Source: Gymnothorax reevesii (Eukaryota > Chordata > Actinopteri > Anguilliformes > Muraenidae). Taken from it: 64,000 nt of DNA. Below the pieces are notes generated by a model. That model worked only from the letters and a program-made list of their open reading frames with translations, ran no database searches and was not told the origin of the DNA. Both the position numbers and the translations under genes were made by a program. Location of the stretch: positions 54,415,620-54,479,619 of the forward strand of contig CM056583.1 of the NCBI GenBank assembly GCA_029721435.1, given 5' to 3'. This document shows, piece after piece, positions 54,661 to 64,000 of the stretch (its first letter is position 1; each line of letters begins with the position of its first letter).

Positions 54661-56859
54661 GCAAACTCTTGGTAGTGACAAAAATCTCTGTGTAAATATG
54701 AAACTTTATGCCTATCAAAAATACAGCCATGCCATCTAGCAAAGAATAGTGCATGGTCTTCCTTGTTTTTCAATGAGGAACATTTGCTCAATGCGGCTCT
54801 TCTGTTCTGCTTCGAAAAGTACCAATTATGCAGACAGTGGCTCCTTCCTTGCATGTTGGTAATGGAATGAATCTGCTCTCAGGGACTGTTATTAAGGCAT
54901 TCTTTTGGGTGAATCTGCATATTAAGGCTTTGTGTTTGGCGTATCTGTAAACCGCGATACTTCTAGTCGCACTTACAATCCAATGGGATGAAAATAAAGC
55001 CTGCATTTCCTCCAACAATCAACCTTTCAACACAATGTTGTCAGATCCTGTATTATGATTCATGTCCTAATTTTAGCATTGCGTAAAATTAAGCCAAATT
55101 TTTAGGGTCGCAATCGAGAGATAAAGAGCATAATATTCCAGAGCCTGTTTGGATGAACAATTTAGAATAAGTAACAACATTGTTCAGAAGTTATGGAATG
55201 CTCCCTCCAAACAGAGCCCATGGAATTGGAGAGAAGCAGCTGCATAGCTCAGGAGTGGAACCATCAGTGCTGTCTCATATAACTCAGATCAAATTGATGA
55301 TTATCACTGTTTTCTTGCTTATTTTAATGCAAAAATAAACCTACAAGACAGAATTAAGAAGTGTTACTTTGCATTAGCAGGTGAACGTCTCCATGCTGTG
55401 AGCTCTGAGGTTGTTTCCATGACACAGCCCTTCCCCACCTTCAAGAGACAGATGACATCGATTTTCACCTCTGTCACGCTCCTGCCTTCAGCGGACAAAA
55501 TTTCCAGTTCCCAGTCTTCCCAGTCTAAGTGGGGCTGAAGTGTGTAGAAGGCAGGGTGCAGGGGAGAAGGAGATAGAGTGTTTGTTTAGAATTTGCTAGT
55601 CTCTGGTCAGTTGGAGGTAGACTAAGACACAGACAAAGGGGATGGTGTGTTTGAACAGTGATGTCAGAAAACTGGCAAATGCACATTGAGAATTATTTGT
55701 AAAGCATACTTTTGCTGTTCCGAGCATCAGTATTTTTTTTGTAAAATCTTCCTGATTTAAATATATTTGTAAGTTTGGATGTTGGTGACAGGTCTTTGAT
55801 AGTAGGGATTACTGGTAAGTCATGGCTTGGATTTGCCAGTGAATGTACATGTTAGTAAATCAAGCACATGCATAAGTTCTGTCTGCTTACATTTCTAATA
55901 AAATGCTCCTCAAGACCCACATAACCTCATACTTCCAAGAAGCAAATAAATTAAATTCTGCCTGTTTTGACAACTGTTACAAAATGCTGTGAATGTCAGT
56001 TAACGTTAATGTTATTTAGTTCATTTTCTATCCAAGTCCAGTTTCTAACACTCATTTTCTTGATCTAAAGCATAAAAAAGGTCTAAAAATAAATCAAAAA
56101 TCAAATACAAATTTGTATGATTTTTTTTTGCCGACGCGCAGCAGCAGGCATGGAGGAAATTACACCTATCTGAAGAATATGCGTGTCCTCGATATATTTT
56201 AGAAAAAAAGTTGAATCTTTTGTCTTAAAAATTTTTGAGGAGTATTTTTATCTAGTATCATAGAAAGTCCAGTATCTAAAACAGGATGAAGGCCAGAAGT
56301 GTGGTTCGATGCTATTCTTAAATTCGGGAAGTACACCCTAACCACTGAGCAGTTTTGCCGAAAGTCCAGAATCTGAGATTTAGTTTAAACAATACGTGGA
56401 CATAAAATGTAAAACCAAATAAGAACAGCCACTTACAATCAGGTGGCAAAATTTTTTCCTAATGTGGTACAGCAATCATGGATAAAATTACACTTATTTG
56501 AGGTTCCTGTACAGGCTGAATACATGTGAAAAAATAGTATCTGTCTAGAATTCAGTGTACAATGTATTGTGCACTGGTGTAAGGATTGGAGGTGAGGATC
56601 CAAGTGTTAGAAAAATATTTATTTTTACTGAAGCAAAGCTCCAGGACAAACAGAATCTGCAATTCGCAAGAAATAATAATAATTCAAGGATGCAAAAGGG
56701 GACAAAGACTGAACTGCAGTCAACAATATAGCAGAAATGATCAGTAATGTTGTAAGCTGAGTGCTGATTAGAATGGGGGCTCGACATGACAGTATCAATA
56801 TCTCTGACCTAAGAGATTCGATATTATTCCTCTGTTCAGATGAGCCTGTTGTGATTCTG
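54661..56859. other. Non-coding DNA, nothing recognised
   Basis: No exon, tandem array or transposon terminus was recognised. A T-run lies near 55732. Confidence 0.4.
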
Positions 56860-57330
56860 GTCTTGTCTTGTTTTCTGTGTTTTGGCCATGTCTTTTCTTT
56901 ATTCATTTTGCTTCTCTTACATCCCGGTTTTTCTTTTCATGACATTTCTGTATTCATTGCACTTTTGTCCCCCCATCTTGTGATCAGTATGGTACGTTCC
57001 GTCTCCCCAGTCTGCGTGCCTACTTGCTTCAGGTCATTTAATTGGTTTCTGGTTTTTCACATAATTACTTCAATTCTCGTTTACTTCCTTCACTCTGCTT
57101 TTCTTGATTACTAATAATACTAACATTTATATTTTGTGTGATACTTACTAACCAAACTAATATTGTAGATACTATTAACTGACTAACAAGCACTTGGGTA
57201 ATTGTAAAGCTGCACTGCTACTAATTACTGCTAACATGATCTCTGCACTCGCCCTGTGATTTGGCTTGTGTCCACTGCTTATCTGCACATAACCTTTTGA
57301 CAATAAATGAATAAATAAAAAATTCAAATG
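56860..57330 (+). repeat. LTR-like repeat, copy 2
   Basis: T-rich start (gttttctgtgttttggccat). The diagnostic block at 57145-57225 (cttactaaccaaactaatat ... caagcacttgggtaattgta) parallels copy 1 at 53930-54000. The copies are diverged, and boundaries are uncertain. The copy ends with an A-rich aaataaataaaaaa near 57315. Confidence 0.5.
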
Positions 57331-58865
57331 GTGTTTCTTAAAGACCAGTCGTTGATTTTTCAAATCCACATTTTGTGGATTATTATGATGCTGGAACGCT
57401 AAACAGGGTATGTATTAAGGACCGGACGCAACCTGCAATAAATACCGCATAGGTGAGTGAATACTGCGATGGAAATGTATTGATTTAGGCAGTGACTTTT
57501 ATTTTGATGGGAGCAATTACTTGATTATTAAGAATGAATGCATTCCCATATATTTGATAGATAGACCAAATATATTTATTTACATTTATGTGCTTTATGG
57601 TCATGTCACTGGTTGTTGAGAGAGTTGACCTAACCCCTCACTCTTTGGAGATATCCATAAATATGGACCTCAAATTTTGAAGGACTTTGGGAGATTCTGC
57701 ATGGATGAATGGTTTCAGATAACTGTGATGTCTTCCCCAACTTCATTGCACGGTGTAGGTGAAGACATTGACCTACTATCTAGGAGAAGAGAGATTGCAG
57801 AAAGTATCACATTTTTTGGGGGAAATGTGTTTGTTTCTGGGAGAAAAAAATATTTCAATTATTGTATTTTGATTAAAGGCTGCCCTCTTGCCAACATTTT
57901 GAATTTTTAACAGAGGGATAGACATAAAAAAAACACAACTTTGCAGTTACTTTTGTTCATATTTACCTAAAGAGCCTGGCAGGTGGGAAAATGTCAGGTG
58001 AATTCTCACTGAGAAGATGAGTCTGGATAATTTCTGAGTACCTTCAAGCCTGGCTTGAACTTCTTGCTTTTATATAGGTCTAGTTATGTGGCCTAGTCCT
58101 GCACAAACAGGTTGAAAAACAAGGCTACACCTATCAGGACTTGAAATTACAGCAGATTTTTGTTTGTAAAAATCTATGGTTTTCGTATGCATCACTGACA
58201 AAAAAAAAAAAGTTAAATTTAAAGTTATTGAAAGTTCAATGTTAAAATTAAAACTGAAACTGAAAATTTCATACAGTTTAAATGAATATTTAAGAGTTTT
58301 TTTTCTGGTGCGCTGTTGGGTGCTAGGTGTTAGATTGGTCAAGTGGTATTTTCTAGAAAGACTATAATGCCTCTGACTCATTTGTGACAACGTGGATCCA
58401 CTGGGGGGAGGAACAGCTACTCTTAGGGCTCTGTGTTCCTGCCTTTGCAAATAGAAATGCATGTGGCGGTAACGTTATTCACAATTTTTTTTGTCAAAAA
58501 CGGCATTAATATTGACTTAGCCCAGTTTGATAGCTCAACCATAAATGTGCTCGTGTCACAATGGGCACTATCTGGGCACTAGTTGCGCTGTCGCCTCCTG
58601 TCACAAAATTATCAGGATGGAGTTAGACATGCCCAGGTTTGATTGCGATACGAATAGGACTTGGATTTCCGACTGTGTTTGGGTCATCCTTTCAGGGCCC
58701 TTGATGTTTCAGTCAAGATCAAGGAGCCCATAAAAATTTTTGAACTGCTCATTTAAATTTTCTGATCTTTCTGATGCAACCTTCAACACTTGCAAGCTCA
58801 ATGAGGGTCTATGATGCAAACACCTATCAGTGGTTTTCTTGGACTGAATGCTGTCTTGTTTATAA
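57331..58865. other. Non-coding DNA, nothing recognised
   Basis: No repeat family or exon was recognised; short frames only. Confidence 0.4.
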
Positions 58866-60225
58866 ATTGGGCTCCAAAATTATTGACACCACTGACTGGC
58901 AATTCACAAACAATACAAAAAATATAAAAATATAATAATTATGGAGAAACAAAATATACCAACTCATGACATATGGATGTTTCGAGGGAAACATGCAAAA
59001 TCATAACAATTAATTAATTTAAAGCAAAATAAACTAAAACAAAATCAAGGTTTCAAAATAATTGCCATCATTCATTTAGTACTAAGTGCAACCCCCTCTG
59101 GCAAGGATAACAGCATGGAGTCTTGTCCTGTTATTTTTAACAAAGTTAAAACACACATTTGGAGGGATTGTGGACCACTCCTCCAAGTAAATCCTTTCAG
59201 GATCCTTCACATTCTTGGGTTTTTGCAAATCAACTGCCCGCTTCAACTCAGCACACTAATTTTCAATTAGATTGCGGTCTGGCGACAGAGATGGCCATTG
59301 CAGAACTTTGTTGGCATGGGACCATTTCTGTGTGAATCTTGAGGTATGCTTTGGGTCATTGTCATGTAAGAAAGTCCACTGAGGGCCAAGTCACAGCCTT
59401 CAGGCGGAGGCAACCAGATTGTCAGCCAAAGTATCCGGATACATGGTGGAATTAATCATGCCATTAATCTTAACCAGTGCCTCTGGACCTCTTGAATTAA
59501 AACAGCCCTTAAACATTACTGATCCACCATCATATTTCACTGTGGGTATGGTGTGCTTCTTTGTGTGCATCTCTGTTTCGATGCCAGACATACTGTACCT
59601 AACCAAAATATGATTTTGGTCTCACCTGACCAAAGCATCTTGTTGCAGTCATAATTTAAATGACATTAAGCAAACTCCATGCGCTTGCTTCTGAGTCTTC
59701 TGCTCAGAAAAGGCTTTCTTTAGGCAACCCTTCCAAAGAGCCTGTGATTGTGGAGGTGGTGCCTGCTGTTGTTGCTTTTCTCACCTGAGTATCCTGGGGG
59801 CCAAAATGCAGTTGCATCCTTTACCCTTGAGATTTCCAACAGTTCAATATTATTGGAATTTTTTAATTATTGCCCTGACAGTGCTCAGTGGCATATTTAA
59901 ATGTTCGTGAATCTTGTTGTAGCCATTACCAGATTTATGAAGGTCTATAACCACCTGCCTCTTTTGAACTGACAGTGGTTTTGTTTCCTTCATGATGTTG
60001 GATGACAAAGGGATATTGCATGTTTGCAACCTCATTTTTCAACCCAAGTGAAACAAGAAATTATGTATTGGCTCAATATACTTCCTTAACATTTTGATAA
60101 AACTTAAATAAGTAGAACTTAATACCTGGTTTTATTTTGGTAGATGTTATTTACAATAATCTTTAAGGGACCATTAATTGTGAAACCTTAATTTGGAGGA
60201 AATTGATTTTTAATTAAAGCCGTAA
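58866..60225 (-). mobile_element. Tc1 element H, full length, decayed
   Basis: The left end ctccaaaattattgacaccac is mirrored at the right by a decayed block near 60163-60200 (ccattaattgtgaaacctta, then atttggagga). The broken transposase lies on the minus strand. The family has 'ccaataatt'-type ends and differs from elements A to G. Confidence 0.8.
59081..59993 (-). pseudogene. Tc1 transposase with stops and frameshifts (element H)
   Basis: The N-terminus MKETKPLSVQKRQVVIDLHK then SGNGYNKIHEHLNMPLSTVR is an intact helix-turn-helix starting at 59993. The middle contains HTIPTVKYDGGSVMFKGCF and INGMINSTMYPDTLADNL, and further on LHDNDPKHTSRFTQKW with the second catalytic Asp, then SPDRNLIEN, a diverged final block that keeps the acidic residue. 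The carboxy end is LHAVILARGGCT. Stops near 59403 and frameshifts between blocks inactivate it. Confidence 0.88.
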
Positions 60226-61124
60226 ATGATTTAGGTTGGTTCCATCGGAACTTTCATATTGTACACTAAAAATAGTTTGCATTAGTTTAAAAACTTCACA
60301 TGCATAACATGAAAAGTGTCTTTTTCAGTTTTTATTAACTTATATATTTTATATTGCATTTTTTTTGTCTTAATTTAACATTTTTAGTGGATTTCTGCAT
60401 TGTATTGTATGTATTATATTTTATTAACGCACACAAAGTACACAACCCTCATAAATAAAAAAAAAAACAGCAGAGGTACAGTTGCAGTGGTCTGAAAATT
60501 TATTACAAGTCATTAAAAAGCTGCAAGTTCCTCTTACCATATAGTCTATTCTGCCTTTTCCTTTATTCTTTGTGTTATCCATTTCAAAATTGAAGATGAT
60601 AAAATATAATAGAATTGTTCGTAAAATATAACATATACAAATTGCATAAACCTATTATGGCAAAGCTTCACACCTCATTGTAATTCTGAATATGCAAATA
60701 GCAGTTCACATGAATCATATTTGCAAAGAGAAAAGTCTTTTCATGCATTTGTTTTCATTCATTGTTTCCTTTTTCACCGCTGGTACAGGTGACCTATCAG
60801 GAATGACATTGCAAACCAATTAGTACTTAAAAATTCCACCCACGTACATTATAGTGCTGAAGTATCAGTCAAACTTGCAAAAAAAGTCTTTGCATGCATT
60901 GTTCTAATTTGTAGTGAATGTATCCTTGGGTACACCCCTAGTACAAGTGACTTATCAGCAATGAAGTAACTCAATAAGTGCTCCAAATTAACATGCTGCC
61001 TAGCTAGAAGCAAACACAAAATAGATACCATCAGAAAGTAAATTGAATCAGAAATTATTTTTAATGGTTCCACGAAAGAATATGGTAATATGATTAAAAA
61101 GTATACCAATGCCATGACATTTGT
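60226..61124. other. Non-coding DNA, nothing recognised
   Basis: Very AT-rich. The blocks around 60800 and 60950 (ttatcagcaatgaagtaa and tatcaggaatgacattgc) look like a short, weak local duplication. No coding evidence. Confidence 0.4.
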
Positions 61125-61449
61125 GTTATGGTTCTGCCTCTTGTGTTGTCTTTGTGCTTATTTGTGCTTGTGCTTTACTCTCGCTTTATTTTTCCGCTTT
61201 CATTTCCCACCAGCTGACGATTGATTTTCTCTTGCCCAACTCCTGTGGTGTCGCTTGACTTCAGCATGCTTGCGTCTCCTGGTCCAATCACACTTCCTCG
61301 ATTGGAATCGGCTGCGGTATTTCATGCATCGCTTCCACCTGTGCTTGATTCTTGGTGAGTGCGTTCTCTGATAGGATAACTAGGCTTATGCCGTCGGAGG
61401 CGACCAATCCTCCAATTCCCCTATCCTTGATTAGACCTTGAATAGCCTT

Positions 61450-61800
61450 GCATTTGAACTTAATTTCAGGTCAATCGGACAAATGGTTCTGAAGATATGG
61501 CCAAAATGGTAATTTTCCATCACAAAGCGCCACCTGGTGGCAAAATATTGAACCATACAGGTATGATGTCATCATGTGACACGTTGTGAGGTCATGACCT
61601 TGCAGTTGCACATTGTTTCATGTCAATTGGAGAAATAGTTCCAAAGATATAGCAAAAATGGTGAATTTTATGTTACAAAGCTCCACCTTGTGTCAAAATT
61701 TTGAACCAAACAGGTATAATGTCATTGTGGGACACATCCTCAGGTGATGACCTTTCATTAGGTCAATCGGACAAATATTTCCAGAGATATGATAAAAAAA
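61450..61800 (+). repeat. Tandem array A (~140-bp unit, about 2.3 copies)
   Basis: Units share caggtcaatcggacaaatgg, aagatatggccaaaatgg, a ctccacctggtggcaaaa-type block and gaaccaaacaggtat(g/a)atg. Copies start near 61466, 61617 and 61756. This repeat motif is scattered in fish genomes, from memory. Confidence 0.7.
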
Positions 61801-61814
61801 GTTATTTTTTTTCT

Positions 61815-62105
61815 GTTTTTGGCCCCTGGTGGCCAATCTAGAAATTGTAAATTGTCCAAAATCGAATCAGCTCTTCCTCTTTATGATACTTACTTATATG
61901 CAAAACTTGGAATTTCTAATTGAAATATTACTGCAGTTATCGGGTTAACACCTAAATCAGTTTTTGGCCCCTGGTGGCCAATCTAGACATCGTAAATTGT
62001 CCAAAATCGAGTCAGTCCTAACTCTTTATGATACTTACTTATGTGCAAAATTTGTAATTGAAATATCACTGAAGTTATCGCATTAACATGTTGTGGGGCG
62101 GCGGC
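61815..62105 (+). repeat. Tandem array B (~140-bp unit, 2 copies)
   Basis: Two copies of tttttggcccctggtggcca, then gtaaattgtccaaaatcga and ctttatgatacttactta, begin near 61817 and 61960. The second ends in a gcggcggcgg run and ccggaatgcc, recalling the hairpin-ended family near 32 kb. Confidence 0.75.
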
Positions 62106-62930
62106 GGCGGTCGGACCAAAAACATAATATCCCCGGAATGCCAGATATAATTACTAACCCCATACTAACCAGCACTTATTTGAGGGTGATTTTAAATATT
62201 TCGTCACGTAGTATTAACCTTAATTAACTTATTAGCGAGTGCGAGTGTTTCTATCTTTTGTGATTCCTGAGCTTTCCCTGATTAACTACGTTTAAAGCTG
62301 TGCTTTCCTTTGCTTCTCTTGTGGTGCTTTATACTCGTCACGTTTAGATTACCTCAATCTAAACTGTTTAGCTTGATTGATGGTCTCAGTGTCTTGTCTC
62401 GAGTCATTTTTGTTAACCCGATTCTCGTGTAATTGTTTTATTAATCCCATGTGTTTCTGTTCCATTCAAGATTGCGTTCCAAGTCCCCGCTTCCTTTCAT
62501 GTCTATATCTGTGGGCAGGAGAGAAGAGACGTCAGACGGAACTTTGTATTGGCTTTGCTGTACACTGGGAAATCTCTGCTCCTGTGCCTCTCTGAGTATT
62601 CCCTTTGTATGATTCCCAAGCCTTTTGTTTTGCTGCGCCCACGTCTTGTCTGCCCCTTGTCTAAGTCTCCCAGTGTGTCCGTCAGTTTAGCTAGGTTCAG
62701 TTTTTGTTTTTCTAGTTTATGTGTTGGAGTGTGTTTCTGTTTCCCCCTGCCTTGGGCAGTGTACCTTAGTTTCTCCCAGTGTTCAGTGCTTGTGCTGGGT
62801 GTTTTGTTTCTGGCCTGTGTGCCTATTTTCTCCTTAGTGTTTGGTGTTTCAATAAAAACTTTGGATCCTGCATCTGGTGTCCCCCTGACCTTTTCTAAGA
62901 ATTTGGATCTTGCCAATGGGCCCTAAAACC

Positions 62931-64000
62931 AATCTGAATTAGAATTTTATGCTGTGTCTTTGATCAATGTCTGAAAAGTCTGATCGGGGTTACTGCCTGT
63001 GTCATGAGTATTTCACTTAATGTAGTTCCGCAGAATAAGAAAGTATGAGAAAGTTCCCAAACGTGTCAGATACAATACAATGTAAATAACTATAAACTGA
63101 TAAATTAATCTATTAGCAACCCTAGTTATTTGTGAACCCATATTTTCAAGTGTGAAATAAATATTTGGGTTACAAGCCCAATTAGCTGACGTTTTAAATA
63201 ATTGGTGGCCGCGACTGACCTTTATATAGGGAGTCTTTATTGACTCAACAAAAGTTATCAGTGACTTGAAGCATAAATATCATCTCAGAATTGAGGGCCC
63301 AACTCCAAGGAACACTCTTTTTCAAGAAAGGGAAAAGTTGATTTTCTTTTCTTTTTTTTTTTTGTTTGCCCATATGTCATGACCCATATATTTTTAGGGT
63401 TTTTTTTTTTTTTTTTTTTAACAAGAGCGTGTCATTGGGATGCTTTTGGTTGAAATTACAAGTAAGTCCTCCTATTTGTTCTAAGGTATGCTGACCCAAA
63501 TGGAGTTGGGCCATTTGGAAACTATTCAGGTCAAAGCAGCGCCAATTTGAATCATTTACAGACCCTTAGTTTGAATTTTGTGTTTTACTAGTACTAGTAT
63601 TCCATGTATTTCAAATTTCACTTTTTGCATCTCTGGAAATATTTGATGGCGTAAAATAATTCTACTGTGACTTCAGAGGAATTGTCAAAGAATTATTTTT
63701 GCGTCTTAACTGACATTTCTGTGTATAATTTACCCATTTATTCAGAAATGCTCAAAGTATACAGGTATAATCAAAATAATGTCAATGTTTTTTATCCACA
63801 CTTGTTCTATTTGGATTATTTTTGTCCCAGAAATGAAGTGTTGGTCTCAGATCATCATCTTCTGAATGATATTGTAAATTCTACTGCATGAAAACATGCC
63901 ATTTGAGGGACATTTTTAAATAATAAAATCTATAATATATTGAAAATAGTCCCGCTGAAAATTGTTTTTATCATGAAAGATTCATCTTTTTTTTTCTGAT
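62931..64000. other. AT-rich non-coding DNA, nothing recognised
   Basis: T-runs at about 63351-63363 and 63400-63419. The frame at 63667-63891 has no recognisable domain. Confidence 0.4.

Larger units (their letters stand above)
61125..62930 (+). repeat. Large LTR-like repeat, interrupted
   Basis: It starts tgttatggttctgcctcttg and is pyrimidine-rich throughout. It carries a polyadenylation signal aataaa near 62851 and ends around 62930. Tandem arrays at about 61450-62150 interrupt it. Blocks like ttactaaccccatactaacc (62150) and tcgtcacg recall the LTR-like copies at 53.6 and 56.9 kb. With the insert removed it is about 1.1 kb, a plausible solo LTR of a gypsy-type element. Frames at 62503-62926 on both strands are low-complexity artefacts. 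Confidence 0.5.

Noticed and set aside
62503..62926. A coding gene on either strand near 62.5-62.9 kb
   Set aside because: Both strands are open at once over pyrimidine-rich LTR-like sequence, and neither frame shows a domain.

Overview
The window is AT-rich vertebrate DNA, almost certainly from a ray-finned (teleost) fish. I found no intact host gene, no ribosomal or tRNA gene and no prokaryotic feature. The teleost assignment rests on repeat content: eight or nine Tc1/mariner copies from at least seven families, two Ty3/gypsy chromoviruses, hAT elements, TTAA-target elements of Kolobok type, tRNA-derived SINEs, foldback MITEs and long (TG)n/(TA)n tracts. It reads as a gene desert or large intron whose landmarks are transposons of different ages. 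Family names come from recognised motifs and memory, because no database could be searched. Layout, 1-8 kb: low-information DNA with a 117-bp hairpin at 1504-1620, a microsatellite block at 3960-4147, then a pile-up of insertions. A decayed Tc1 (4148-5140) holds a foldback MITE. An AGCTGGT-rich repeat is split by a 1309-bp foldback hAT with an exact 8-bp target duplication (5323-6631). A TTAA-type fragment ends at 7510. Layout, 8-20 kb: an LTR-like fragment, an old SINE, two internally deleted Tc1 copies (11.5-12.8 kb), a long unclassified stretch (13.1-16.2 kb), an orphan ORF on the minus strand (16238-16540), and a Tc1 (17.97-18.96 kb) lying between two direct repeats of about 370 bp. Layout, 19.7-25.5 kb: a TTAA-flanked element with a THAP-like remnant is interrupted by a young, internally deleted gypsy element (21342-24312). 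That element's partial 5' LTR is fused in frame to an intact integrase-chromodomain ORF. Layout, 25.5-36 kb: a tRNA-derived SINE interrupted by a foldback element, another copy of that SINE family, a tandem repeat family with terminal hairpins (31.4-33.3 kb) interrupted by a second type of SINE, and two stretches (29.15-29.66 and 33.74-34.12 kb) that look like conserved non-coding elements. Layout, 36.6-41.6 kb: an old gypsy chromovirus with gag, protease, reverse transcriptase, RNase H, integrase, chromodomain and 3' LTR in order but riddled with stops. Layout, 42.9-60.2 kb: four more Tc1 copies, one with its 3' half inverted, a 1655-bp hAT carrying only the zinc-finger exon of a transposase, small MITEs and LTR-like repeats. 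The standout is a 448-bp DNA transposon at 45408-45855. It has 86-bp near-identical terminal inverted repeats and 9-bp target duplications, and carries the start of an ORF matching the N-terminal motifs of a RecQ-type SF2 helicase (Q-motif-like segment and Walker A LPTGFGKS). Layout, 61-63 kb: a large LTR-like repeat interrupted by two short tandem arrays. No host pathway or operon can be described; the relationships between features are insertion order, nesting and rearrangement.
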